Origin: Mesorhizobium sp. AR02
GTDB taxonomy: Bacteria; Pseudomonadota; Alphaproteobacteria; Rhizobiales; Rhizobiaceae
Length of the DNA: 64,000 bases
Assembly: GCF_024746835.1 (NCBI RefSeq)
Contig: NZ_CP080531.1
Location: forward strand, 6,282,001 to 6,346,000
Reading direction: 5' to 3'
The notes under the pieces are model-generated. The model was given only the letters and a program-made list of their open reading frames with translations, was not told the origin of the DNA and did no database searches. This document shows, in pieces, positions 25,201-34,011 of the stretch (within the stretch, counting starts at the first letter, position 1; every line of letters starts with the position of its first letter). The translations under genes were made by a program, and so were the position numbers.

Positions 25201-25651
25201 TCAGTGGACCATCGCGAGCGCGCTTCGGTTGGCTAACGGGTGTATCCGGGATGCATATACTCTGGCTGCGTCAGGATCCCGCAACGCAGCCTATCTCAGC
25301 CAGCAGGCGATTGAGCAGATCATCCGGGCACTGGCGACTTCGGAGGCTATTCACATCGAACGTAATGATGCTCACCAGCTCGACAAGATTGTGAGGCGAT
25401 TTCCAGACGATAACGTTGAGAAAACGGCGTTGAAGTCACTCGTTTGGCTGGAGGCCTATGCGACCACTTTCAGATATACTTTGCCTTCAGGTCAGATACC
25501 TCGTGCACCCGAAAAGGCAAAACTTCAGAAAGCTATAGAGGACATTTCGAACCTTGTCCTGCGGGTTGCAGGGCACTTTAAAGTCGACCTTGGCAATGAA
25601 TCAAAGCCAGCCCAGACCGTGACGCCTATGCGCAGGTCGAATCCGCAATGA
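25193..25651 (+). CDS. HEPN domain protein
   Basis: A 152-residue helical protein. The N-terminal helices (SDQWTIASALRLANGCIRDAY, then SRNAAYLSQQAIEQIIRAL) and the HIERNDAHQLDKIV block are typical of HEPN (PF05168). Many HEPN proteins are RNases with an R-X4-6-H motif; here I see R-N-D-A-H, with only three residues between Arg and His, so canonical activity is doubtful. ATG 25193 overlaps the stop of the upstream nucleotidyltransferase gene. GC content in parts of the gene is near 50%, below the neighbours. It may be the toxin of the pair or a substrate-binding partner. Confidence 0.8.
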   Translation: MSDQWTIASALRLANGCIRDAYTLAASGSRNAAYLSQQAIEQIIRALATSEAIHIERNDAHQLDKIVRRFPDDNVEKTALKSLVWLEAYATTFRYTLPSGQIPRAPEKAKLQKAIEDISNLVLRVAGHFKVDLGNESKPAQTVTPMRRSNPQ

Positions 25652-25658
25652 CATCCGT

Positions 25659-27725
25659 CTAAGACCTGTTTTTAGTGAAAAAGTCCGGAAAATCCTCCAT
25701 CGCCGCGGCAATGATGCGCAGTGATGCCGCGATCTGCAGCATGTCGCCGGGGGCGTTTCGCTGGGCGATGCCCGCCGCATACTGCCGGGCGACGGCGATG
25801 GTCGCTGTCTGCGGATCCCCGGGGGCGCGGAACAACAATTCGCGCGCCAGCCCTCTCAGGAAGTTGGCGATCGAAAGGGCGGCTTCGGATGGGATAGCGT
25901 GGTTTTGGCTAGCACCGCGCAGCCGCAGAATCTCCAACCCGACCGTGACGGCGGCGACGCCGCCGCCCAGAACCGCGTCGCCCTTCCTGCCGGAATTCTG
26001 CACCAGCGGCATCAGCTGGTTGATCCGGTCATAGGCAAGACTTTCGAAGGCCGAACGCCTCGGCACGCGTTCGTGCAGGCAAAGCCGTGCCAGATCCTCG
26101 CGCATGGCCCGCACGATCCGGTTTGCCGCGAGCCACGGATCGGCGGGCAGCACGACAATGAAGACGCCGATTGCCAGCAGAATACCGACCAGTACCGATG
26201 CCGAGCCGGCGAAGAACGGGCCAGGATCGTATGTCATCGCCTGATGCGGGCTGAGGAAGGCGAGGAAGTTGATGGCGAAGGCCGTGGCTACGCCGACATA
26301 GCGCGGATTGGCCATGCCTAGCGCCGTTGGCACCAGGATCGGCACGACAAACAGGACGAACCAGCCGAAGCCGGGCAGGGCAGGCAATGCGATCTGGCCG
26401 ACGAGGAAGGCAAAGGGCAAAGCCAGCAGCGTTCCCTTGAAGAAGCCCCACGACACCTGCACGGGGTCCGGCCGCGCGGCAAACAGGCTGGAGACGACGG
26501 CAACGAGAATGACCGTGCCGGCCGCTTCCGACCATTTCGTCGTCAACCAGAAGGCCGCGACCAGCAACGTGGCAAGGGCAGCGCGCACGGCATTGCGCGA
26601 TGCGCCGGGGTAATCGCGGTGCACCACCAGCGTAGGCTGCCTGCTGCCGCGGCCCGTACGGGTGACCGGTACACGCAAGGCATCGAGCCCGCGCAGCACC
26701 TGTTTAAGCGCCTCCGCGAAATCGGCTGCGATGGTGAGGCGGGTGATGGTGCCGACCCTGTCGTCACCCTGGTCGGTCGCGGCATCGGGTGTCTGCCGGG
26801 CCTTGGTCGAGATCGCGTCGAGCTGTTCCACCCAGGGTGCCGTATCGTCCAGTGCGCCGGGCTTTGCTGCCAATTCGCTGACAAGGGCCTGCAATTCCGA
26901 ACGCACCGGGACAAGTGCGGCGTTTTTCGGAGCAGCGTGCGAATGCAGCGCGCGTGCCGCCGACAGAGCCGAGAGCAATTGTCCGATGGTGCGCCGCACC
27001 GGGTGGGCACGCGGTGCGAAGCTTGGCGCTTCCAGCCTGGCATAAGCGCGCATTTCGCCGAGTGTCTGGGTGTCGGCGACGAGTTTGCGATGCAGTGCGG
27101 AGAGTGTCGCTGTATCACCTTCCGAGAAGGCTCCTGCGGCGTAGGTGGCAAGGTCGAGAATGCAGCGTTTCAGCCGTGAGATGATGGCATCACTGGCCAG
27201 TTTCGGCAGGATCAGCCGGCTGGTCAGGCCGGCGCAGACGATACCGAGCACGATCTCGGCGCAGCGCGCGACCGCGAGGTCGACGACCAGATGCGGCTGT
27301 CCAAAGGCGGGCAGGCCGATGATCATGGCGGTGTAGCCGGCAAGCGCCGCACCATAAGCCTCTGGATTGCGCAGCAGCGAGGAGACGAAGGTGCAGATGC
27401 CGATCCAGACGGCGAGCACCGTCACCAGTACCCATGGGTTGGTGCCGAAGACCGTAGTGATGCCGATCGCCGCGACACCGCCGGCAAGAGTGCCAAGCAA
27501 CCGGTAAAAACCCTTGGCCAGCACCATGCCCGCGACCGGCTGAGCAACGATAAACACGGTCATCATTGCCCATTGCGGATGGTCGAGCTTCAGCGCGTAG
27601 GCAGCCAGCAGCGCGATCAGACCGGCCGAAACGGTGCGCAGGGCGAAAATCCAGTCGGAGCGCGTCGGTTGCGTCAGTCCGGCCAAGCTCGTTTCGAAAT
27701 AGGCTCTCAGCTGTGCGCCGGTCAC
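25659..27725 (-). CDS. FUSC family transporter (fusaric acid resistance-like)
   Basis: A 688-residue inner-membrane protein. Two blocks of about six hydrophobic helices (residues about 25-180, and 375-520) flank a long cytoplasmic region, the FUSC architecture of aromatic-acid exporters such as AaeB. Seen: ALKLDHPQWAMMTVFIVAQP in helix 2-3 and the equivalent NAVRAALATLLVAAFWLTTKW in the second block. Such proteins usually need a membrane-fusion partner; none is adjacent, so the partner lies elsewhere or this one acts alone. Exported substrate unknown. It converges with the HEPN gene, separated by 7 bases. Confidence 0.88.
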   Translation of the reverse strand: MTGAQLRAYFETSLAGLTQPTRSDWIFALRTVSAGLIALLAAYALKLDHPQWAMMTVFIVAQPVAGMVLAKGFYRLLGTLAGGVAAIGITTVFGTNPWVLVTVLAVWIGICTFVSSLLRNPEAYGAALAGYTAMIIGLPAFGQPHLVVDLAVARCAEIVLGIVCAGLTSRLILPKLASDAIISRLKRCILDLATYAAGAFSEGDTATLSALHRKLVADTQTLGEMRAYARLEAPSFAPRAHPVRRTIGQLLSALSAARALHSHAAPKNAALVPVRSELQALVSELAAKPGALDDTAPWVEQLDAISTKARQTPDAATDQGDDRVGTITRLTIAADFAEALKQVLRGLDALRVPVTRTGRGSRQPTLVVHRDYPGASRNAVRAALATLLVAAFWLTTKWSEAAGTVILVAVVSSLFAARPDPVQVSWGFFKGTLLALPFAFLVGQIALPALPGFGWFVLFVVPILVPTALGMANPRYVGVATAFAINFLAFLSPHQAMTYDPGPFFAGSASVLVGILLAIGVFIVVLPADPWLAANRIVRAMREDLARLCLHERVPRRSAFESLAYDRINQLMPLVQNSGRKGDAVLGGGVAAVTVGLEILRLRGASQNHAIPSEAALSIANFLRGLARELLFRAPGDPQTATIAVARQYAAGIAQRNAPGDMLQIAASLRIIAAAMEDFPDFFTKNRS

Positions 27726-27769
27726 ATGCTCGTCTCCGCAAGTTGAGCCTGTTATGGACCGGCAGACGG

Positions 27770-29836
27770 CTAGATATCCAGCACTTCCGTTTCGGCGAAT
27801 TCGGCGCGTTCCTGGATGAAGCGGAAGCGGGCTTCCGGCTTGGTGCCCATCAGCGCATCGACCGCATCCTTGGTCGCGGCCTCGGCATCGATCACATCGA
27901 TGCGAAGCAGCGTGCGCTTCCTCGGATCCATGGTCGTCTCCTTGAGCTGCGCTGCCATCATCTCGCCCAGACCCTTGAAACGGCCAAGCTCGACCTTGCC
28001 GCGCCCGGTGAATTCGGTGCGCAGGAGCTCGTCCTTGTGCGCGTCGTCGCGGGCGTAGGCGACCTTGCCGCCTTGCCTGATCGAGTAAAGCGGCGGCACC
28101 GCCAGATAGAGATGGCCGCCGCGCACCAGCGCCGGCATTTCCTGGTAGAAGAAGGTGATCAGCAGCGAAGCGATGTGGGCACCGTCGACGTCGGCGTCAG
28201 TCATGATGATCACGCGGTCGTAGCGCAGATCCTCGTCGCGGTATTTAGACCGCGTGCCGCAGCCAAGCGCCTGGATCAGGTCCGATATCTGCTGGTTGGC
28301 GGCCAGCTTGTCATTGCCGGCGCTGGCGACGTTGAGGATTTTTCCGCGCAGCGGCAACACGGCCTGGCTGGCGCGGTCGCGCGCCTGCTTGGCCGAGCCG
28401 CCGGCCGAGTCACCTTCGACGATGAACAGTTCAGCACCGGCAGCGGCATTTTGCGTGCAGTCGGCGAGCTTGCCCGGCAGCCGCAGCTTGCGCACCGCAC
28501 TCTTGCGCGACACTTCCTTTTCCTGGCGCCGGCGCACCCGCTCGTCGGCGCGCGCGATCACCCAGTCGAGCAGCTTCGAAGCCTCCTGCGGATTGTCGGC
28601 CAGCCAATGGTCGAACGGATCGCGGATCGCGGTCTCGACAATTCGGATAGCCTCGATCGTTGCCAGCCTGTCCTTGGTCTGGCCGACAAATTCCGGCTCG
28701 CGGATGAACACCGACAGCATGCCCGCCGCCGAGATCATGACGTCTTCCGAGGTAACGACCGAGGCGCGCTTGTTGCCAACCAGATCGGCATAGGCGCGCA
28801 AGCCCCGGGTCAGCACGTTGCGGAAGCCGGCCTCGTGGGTGCCGCCTTCACCCGTCGGGATGGTGTTGCAGTAGGAATTGATGAAGCCGTCGCCGCCGAA
28901 CCAGGTCACCGCCCATTCGAGCGAGCCGTGGCCGCCCTGCTTCTCGCTCTTGCCGGCGAAGATTTCCCGCGTCACCTGGAAGTCGTCGCCGAGCGATGCC
29001 TTGAGATAGTCCTTGAGGCCGCCGGGAAAATGGAATTCCGCCTTGGCCGGCGTCGGATCCTTTTCCTTGAACAGCGAGGGATCGCAGGTCCAGCGGATTT
29101 CGACGCCGCCGAACAGATAGGCCTTCGAACGCGTCATGCGGTAGAGGCGCGCCGGCTCGAAGGCGCAGCCCTTGCCAAAAATCTGCTCGTCGGGATGGAA
29201 GCGGGTCTTGGTGCCGCGGCGGTTGTGCACCTCGCCGAGGTGCTCCAGGCCGCTTACCGGAATGCCGCGCGAGAATCTTTGGCGGTAAAGCTGGCGGCCT
29301 CGCGCCACTTCGACCTCGAGATGGTCCGACAGCGCATTGACGACGGAGACGCCGACGCCGTGCAGGCCGCCCGAGGTCTCATAAACCTTGGAGTCGAATT
29401 TGCCGCCCGAATGCAGCGTCGTCATGATGACTTCCAGCGCCGGCTTCTTGTATTTCGGATGCGGATCGACAGGGATGCCGCGACCATTGTCGGTAACGGT
29501 CAGAAACCCGTCGGCCGAAAGCTCGACATCGATGAAGGTGGCGTGGCCGGCGACAGCCTCGTCCATCGAATTGTCGATGACCTCGGCGAACAGATGGTGC
29601 ATCGCCTTGTCGTCGGTGCCGCCAATATACATGCCCGGCCGGCGGCGCACCGGCTCCAGGCCTTCGAGCACCTCGATGTCGGCGGCACTGTAGCCCTCGC
29701 TGCCATCCTTGGTCGCGGCCGGGCGCTTGGCTGCTGCCTGCACCAGCGGATCCGCCGGGCGCGCGGGTGTGCGAACAGGCTGTGGCTGCTTGTCCATATT
29801 GCCGAAGAGATCGTTGTTGTCGTCCATGCCTGCCAT
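27770..29836 (-). CDS. parE: DNA topoisomerase IV subunit B
   Basis: ParE is the ATPase subunit of topoisomerase IV, which unlinks daughter chromosomes. The 688-residue protein contains the GHKL ATPase motifs (RRRPGMYIGGTDDKAMHHLF, then DNGRGIPVDPHPKYKKPALE, then TLHSGGKFDSKVYETSGGLHGVG) and the Toprim region (EGDSAGGSAKQARDRASQAV, IIMTDADVDGAHIASLL). The N-terminal 45 residues are a hydrophilic extension seen in alphaproteobacterial ParE. The start is ATG 29836, with an ATG three codons further in as an alternative. It is divergent from cpaB. The partner parC is not in the window. Confidence 0.96.
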   Translation of the reverse strand: MAGMDDNNDLFGNMDKQPQPVRTPARPADPLVQAAAKRPAATKDGSEGYSAADIEVLEGLEPVRRRPGMYIGGTDDKAMHHLFAEVIDNSMDEAVAGHATFIDVELSADGFLTVTDNGRGIPVDPHPKYKKPALEVIMTTLHSGGKFDSKVYETSGGLHGVGVSVVNALSDHLEVEVARGRQLYRQRFSRGIPVSGLEHLGEVHNRRGTKTRFHPDEQIFGKGCAFEPARLYRMTRSKAYLFGGVEIRWTCDPSLFKEKDPTPAKAEFHFPGGLKDYLKASLGDDFQVTREIFAGKSEKQGGHGSLEWAVTWFGGDGFINSYCNTIPTGEGGTHEAGFRNVLTRGLRAYADLVGNKRASVVTSEDVMISAAGMLSVFIREPEFVGQTKDRLATIEAIRIVETAIRDPFDHWLADNPQEASKLLDWVIARADERVRRRQEKEVSRKSAVRKLRLPGKLADCTQNAAAGAELFIVEGDSAGGSAKQARDRASQAVLPLRGKILNVASAGNDKLAANQQISDLIQALGCGTRSKYRDEDLRYDRVIIMTDADVDGAHIASLLITFFYQEMPALVRGGHLYLAVPPLYSIRQGGKVAYARDDAHKDELLRTEFTGRGKVELGRFKGLGEMMAAQLKETTMDPRKRTLLRIDVIDAEAATKDAVDALMGTKPEARFRFIQERAEFAETEVLDI

Positions 29837-30064
29837 CGGGTTCGATGCTGCGAATCACCCGTCGATACTGCCACGCTTTGCGGCGCCAAGCGACGGAGGT
29901 TCCTGTTACGTTCGGGGATTTGACCCGTCTTATCCTAAAACCATTCGATAACCAAGCGGGCGGAAATAGGTCCGATACCACCGTTCCGCATTCCTGATTC
30001 TTTAACAAAGCGGCCTAGCGTGAGCCCAACATAACAAGAAACGACGGGCATCAGGGGTTTCGGC

Positions 30065-30991
30065 GTGAGGGGCAAGGCCATAACGATGATCGGCATCGCT
30101 GCCGTTTTCGGCGCGATCTCGATTTTTGCCGCGGATTTCTGGGTCAAGAGCCAGGCCAGGCCCGATGCCGAGGAGAAGACGGCGTCGATCGCCGCTCCGG
30201 CCCCGCCCAGGATCGAGTTCAAGACCATCGTGGTGGCGAACGCGCCGTTGCGCTACGGCATGGAACTCGACCGCGCCAAGTTGACCGAAATCCCGTGGCC
30301 GCAGGATTCCCTGCCGCAGGGCGCCTTTGCCACCATCGATGGCTTGCTCGGCGAGGGCGGCCGCGTCGTTCTCTCGCCGATCGAGGTCAACGAACCGGTG
30401 CTGCTGACCAAGCTGTCGGGGCCGAACGGCCGCGCGACGCTCTCCAACATGATGACGCCAGGAATGCGGGCGGTCACCATCCGCACCGACGAGATCGCCG
30501 GTGTCGGCGGCTTCGTCACGCCGGGAGACCGCGTCGATGTCGTGCTGACGCGCGATGCCGGCGAAATCCAGGAAGTCGCCAAGAACGCGCAAGGCGCCGC
30601 CGGTTCGACCATCACCTCCGAGATCGTCGTCGCCGATGCCAAGGTGCTGAGCGTCGGGCAGGGCGCCGACGAGCGCCAGACGACGCCGCAGGTGACCAAT
30701 TCCGTGACCATCGAGGTGACGACCGAAGGCGCGCAGAAAGTGGCGCTTGCCCGCACCGTCGGCACGCTGTCGCTGTCGCTGCGCTCCGCCAGTGAAGGCG
30801 GCGACGGCAAGAACGGCGTCACCACCATCTCTTCCTTCGGCGGATCGGTGGCGGCCAAGGCTCAGGCCGCGGCCGGCTCGCTGTTCGATGCGATGACCAA
30901 GGAGCCGGAGAAGCCGAAATTCAAGACGGTTATCGTGACCCGCGGCACGAAGGCCGAGGAATATCAGGTTCCTGCGCGGGACCAGAAGTAA
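30065..30991 (+). CDS. cpaB: Flp/Tad pilus assembly protein CpaB (RcpC)
   Basis: A 308-residue protein of the Tad (tight adherence) pilus apparatus, thought to act in the periplasm with the secretin. An N-terminal membrane anchor (AITMIGIAAVFGAISIFAADF) precedes the SAF-type domain (VVANAPLRYGMELDRAKLTEIPWP) and the RcpC region (RAVTIRTDEIAGVGGFVTPGDRVDVVLTR). The start is GTG 30065. It is the first gene of a seven-gene plus-strand run, divergent from parE over 228 bases, so the operon promoter is in that gap. The protein looks intact. Confidence 0.92.
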   Translation: MRGKAITMIGIAAVFGAISIFAADFWVKSQARPDAEEKTASIAAPAPPRIEFKTIVVANAPLRYGMELDRAKLTEIPWPQDSLPQGAFATIDGLLGEGGRVVLSPIEVNEPVLLTKLSGPNGRATLSNMMTPGMRAVTIRTDEIAGVGGFVTPGDRVDVVLTRDAGEIQEVAKNAQGAAGSTITSEIVVADAKVLSVGQGADERQTTPQVTNSVTIEVTTEGAQKVALARTVGTLSLSLRSASEGGDGKNGVTTISSFGGSVAAKAQAAAGSLFDAMTKEPEKPKFKTVIVTRGTKAEEYQVPARDQK

Positions 30992-31021
30992 AGACCGGTG
31001 GGGACCGGACGGGACAGGGCA

Positions 31022-32473
31022 ATGTTGATGCGTACCCTATATGGAATGACGGGCCGGTCGCGCTTTGTGCGCACCCTGGCGATCGCGGTTGCTCTGGCTG
31101 CGAGCGGCATGCTCGCTATGCCCGGGGCGGCCAAGGCGGACAATGAAATCGTCTATGTCTCGGCGACCAAGAATGCGTCGATCAAGGTCGCCAAGGGCAA
31201 GCCCAAGACGATCGTTACGAGTGCTGCCTTCTACCAGATCGTCATCGGCGATCCGGAGATCGCCAACGTCAACCCGCTGACCGACAAATCCTTCTATGTG
31301 CTGGGCAACAATCTCGGCACCACCGGCATTGCGCTGTTCGACGAGAAAAAACAGCTTGTCGGCACCGTCGACATCGAGGTGACGCTCGACACGGATCAGC
31401 TGGCCAGCACCATCCGTGCCAGCGTGCCGGACGCCAAGATCAAGGTCGGCTCGGCCAATGGCCGTGTGGTGTTGTCGGGCGAGGCCGATGACGCGGTCGC
31501 CGCCGAAAAGGCAAACAAGATCGCCACCCGCTTTTCCGGCAACGAGGAGGTGATCAATTCGGTCAACATCTCATCGTCGCAGCAGGTCCAGCTCAATGTG
31601 CGCTTTGTCGAGATCAACCGCCAGGCGGGGCAGGATCTGGGTGCAAAATACAGCGCCAATTTCGCCTACGGCATTGGTGGGCGCAGTGTCGTGCTGAACC
31701 CGGATGGGGCGTCGGTGCCGACGGCGGGTACTGGCGAGATCATCGGCAGCTTGCTGTCGAACGGCGTGTCCGTCGATATCGCCGTCAAAGCGCTGGAGGA
31801 GCGCGGCCTTGCCCGCATGCTGGCCGAGCCCAACCTGATCGCGCGCTCCGGAGAGACGGCGAGCTTCCTCGCCGGCGGCGAATTCCCGATCCCGGTTTCG
31901 GAGGACAATGGCAAGATCTCCGTCACCTACAAGAAATACGGCGTCAGCCTGGACTTCACGCCGACCGTGCTCAAGGACGGGCTGGTCAGCCTCGACATCG
32001 CGCCGGAAGTCTCTTCGATCGATGCGTCGGCGTCCTACAACATCGGCAACATTTCGGTGCCGGGCTTCACTGTCCGCCGCGCCAAGACCTCGGTCGACCT
32101 GAAGAACGGCCAGAGCTTCATGATCGCAGGGCTGCTGCAGTCGCAAAACGACATCACCACGTCGCGCATTCCCGGCCTCGGCAAGATGCCGGTGCTCGGG
32201 TCGCTGTTCTCGTCGAAATCCTACCAGCGGCGCGAGACCGACCTGGTCATCCTCGTCACGCCCTATCTGGTCAAGCCGGTCGATCCGTCGAAGAAAATGG
32301 TCGAGCCGACCGATGGTTCGCAACCGGCCAGCAATGTCGACTATTTCCTCAACAACACCGAGGAAGTGAAGGCATCGGACACCGGCCGCGCGCTGGCACT
32401 AGCAGATGGCAGCGCCGCACGGGTTGCTCCCGCCACCACGGTCGGGCACTTCCTCGACCTGCCGAAGGACTGA
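31022..32473 (+). CDS. cpaC: Type II/IV secretin CpaC (RcpA)
   Basis: A 483-residue outer-membrane secretin that forms the exit pore for the Flp pilus. A signal peptide (about 40 residues, ending GMLAMPGAAKA) precedes a short N-domain, a BON-like part (about 95-190) and the secretin domain (about 235-440). Seen: FVEINRQAGQDLGAKYSANF, the secretin core ALEERGLARMLAEPNLIARSGETA, and the C-terminal GKMPVLGSLFSSKSYQRRETDLVILVTP, typical of the family. I start at ATG 31022, close after cpaB. The C-terminal tail is hydrophilic. Confidence 0.94.
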   Translation: MLMRTLYGMTGRSRFVRTLAIAVALAASGMLAMPGAAKADNEIVYVSATKNASIKVAKGKPKTIVTSAAFYQIVIGDPEIANVNPLTDKSFYVLGNNLGTTGIALFDEKKQLVGTVDIEVTLDTDQLASTIRASVPDAKIKVGSANGRVVLSGEADDAVAAEKANKIATRFSGNEEVINSVNISSSQQVQLNVRFVEINRQAGQDLGAKYSANFAYGIGGRSVVLNPDGASVPTAGTGEIIGSLLSNGVSVDIAVKALEERGLARMLAEPNLIARSGETASFLAGGEFPIPVSEDNGKISVTYKKYGVSLDFTPTVLKDGLVSLDIAPEVSSIDASASYNIGNISVPGFTVRRAKTSVDLKNGQSFMIAGLLQSQNDITTSRIPGLGKMPVLGSLFSSKSYQRRETDLVILVTPYLVKPVDPSKKMVEPTDGSQPASNVDYFLNNTEEVKASDTGRALALADGSAARVAPATTVGHFLDLPKD

Positions 32474-32477
32474 AATC

Positions 32478-32747
32478 ATGCGTCTGGTCCTGAGATCGAG
32501 CATCACCCTGCTTCTTGCCGGTCTGGCCGGCGGCTGCACCAGCGACGATTACACACGCAGCGAAGGGGTGACGACCGGCGCCGGCAACGCCCAGGCCGCC
32601 AACACCGTCATGCAGATGGTCGATCCGTGGAAGTACGGCGTCCAGAACACCAGGCTTCTCGTTCCTGCCAAGCGTGGCAATGCCGGACCGGTCACACCCG
32701 ATCAGGCGGCGGGCGCGAAGGCATCGCAGACAAACACAAGCGACTGA
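32478..32747 (+). CDS. Small lipoprotein between cpaC and cpaE
   Basis: An 89-residue protein with the lipobox LAGGC (Cys20) after MRLVLRSSITLLLAGLAGG, so it should be a lipid-anchored periplasmic protein. The mature part (TVMQMVDPWKYGVQNTRLLVP) matches nothing I can name. Tad loci normally have cpaD, a larger lipoprotein, in this region; this gene is at that place but far shorter, so it may be a diverged or reduced stand-in. It begins 5 bases after the cpaC stop and ends about 50 bases before cpaE, so it is in the operon. Confidence 0.75.
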   Translation: MRLVLRSSITLLLAGLAGGCTSDDYTRSEGVTTGAGNAQAANTVMQMVDPWKYGVQNTRLLVPAKRGNAGPVTPDQAAGAKASQTNTSD

Positions 32748-32796
32748 TTCAACAGGGCAACTGATCCACAAGCGATCGACCTCACAGGCGGCGAGC

Positions 32797-34011
32797 ATGG
32801 CAAACGGCATCAAGACCAGGAAGATCCTGCTCGTATCGACGGACAGAACCTTCGTGCAGGACACGCGGACCGCATTCGCCGCCTCCGAGATCATCCAGCT
32901 CTCGACGGTGGAAAAGAATGTCACCGAATTGCGCGGCGAGGTCCAGGAGACCGACTTCGGCGCCATTATCGTCGACATGGACGCGGCGAGACTGGAGGAG
33001 GTCGAGTCGCTGCAGCGCATCATGCGCCGGCTGGAGGGCAAGGCGCCGGTGGTCGTGGTCACCCAGGAGTTCAACGCCGCCGCCGTGCGCATCCTGGTGC
33101 AGCTCAAGGTCGCGGACTTCCTGGTCAAGCCGATCACCACGGCCGATCTGGTGCGCTCGGTGGTGCGAGCGCTGCAAGGGCCGGGGCGTGAGGAAAACAC
33201 CGAGTCGCAGATCTACACCTTCATGCCGGCCGCCGGCGGCGTCGGCACCACGACACTGGCGCTGCAGACCGCCTTCCAGCTGCATCACTCTGTGACGCGC
33301 GGCGCTTCGACCTGCGTGGTCGACCTCAATTTCCAGCAGGGCGCCTGTGCCGAATATCTCGACCTCGAGCCGCGCTTCGACATCACCGAGATCGAGAACC
33401 AGCCCGAACGCCTCGACCGGCAATTGCTCGACGTGATGCTGTCCAAGCATGCCAGCGGCCTTTGCGTGCTGGCGGCACCGACGCATCCGGCGGAGATGCG
33501 CTCGTTCAAGACCGATGTCGTGGTGCGCATGCTGGACCTCGTCTCGGCCTATTTCGACAATGTCGTCATCGACATGCCGCGCACCTGGTTTCCCTGGACG
33601 GAGACTGTGCTGCTTGGCTCAAACAAGCTCTATATCGTCGCCGAAATGACGGTGCCGTGCCTGCGCCACACGCAGAGGCTGATCCAGGCGGTCTACGAGA
33701 CCGCCGGCAAGGAAGTGAAGCCGAACGTCATCGTCAACCGTTTCGAGCAGAAGATGTTCGACAACGGCATCAAGCAGGCGGACGTCCAGGAGATCCTCGG
33801 CGAGCATTTCGTCGGCGGCATTTCCAACAACTACCGGCTGGTGCGCGAGGCGGTCGATCGCGGCGTGCCGCTGCACGAGATCGACCCGAACGCCAATGTC
33901 ATCAACGATTTGAAGAAGATCATCCTTCCGGAAGAGGCGGTCGCGACCGGGGTCAAATCGAAGTCCCTGTTCAGCTTCGGCAAGGGTCTGCTGAAGAGGA
34001 AGGCCGGATGA
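32797..34011 (+). CDS. cpaE: Pilus assembly protein CpaE/TadZ
   Basis: A 404-residue cytoplasmic protein that helps place the Tad machine at the cell pole. Residues 1-125 form a receiver-like domain (acidic IIVDMDAARLEEV with Asp60, no obvious phosphorylation signature) and 135-380 a ParA/MinD-like ATPase. Its P-loop reads PAAGGVGTTTLA at 145-156; the two lysines of the canonical KGGVGKTT motif are absent (Ala146 and Thr151 instead), as in some TadZ proteins. The start is ATG 32797. Its stop overlaps the cpaF start as ATGA, so the two are translationally coupled. Confidence 0.92.
   Translation: MANGIKTRKILLVSTDRTFVQDTRTAFAASEIIQLSTVEKNVTELRGEVQETDFGAIIVDMDAARLEEVESLQRIMRRLEGKAPVVVVTQEFNAAAVRILVQLKVADFLVKPITTADLVRSVVRALQGPGREENTESQIYTFMPAAGGVGTTTLALQTAFQLHHSVTRGASTCVVDLNFQQGACAEYLDLEPRFDITEIENQPERLDRQLLDVMLSKHASGLCVLAAPTHPAEMRSFKTDVVVRMLDLVSAYFDNVVIDMPRTWFPWTETVLLGSNKLYIVAEMTVPCLRHTQRLIQAVYETAGKEVKPNVIVNRFEQKMFDNGIKQADVQEILGEHFVGGISNNYRLVREAVDRGVPLHEIDPNANVINDLKKIILPEEAVATGVKSKSLFSFGKGLLKRKAG

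Noticed and set aside
27566..29923. A 785-codon open frame antisense to parE
   Set aside because: Same reason. The minus-strand frame encodes every GHKL and Toprim motif of ParE; the plus-strand product is low-complexity and Arg/Ala-rich.
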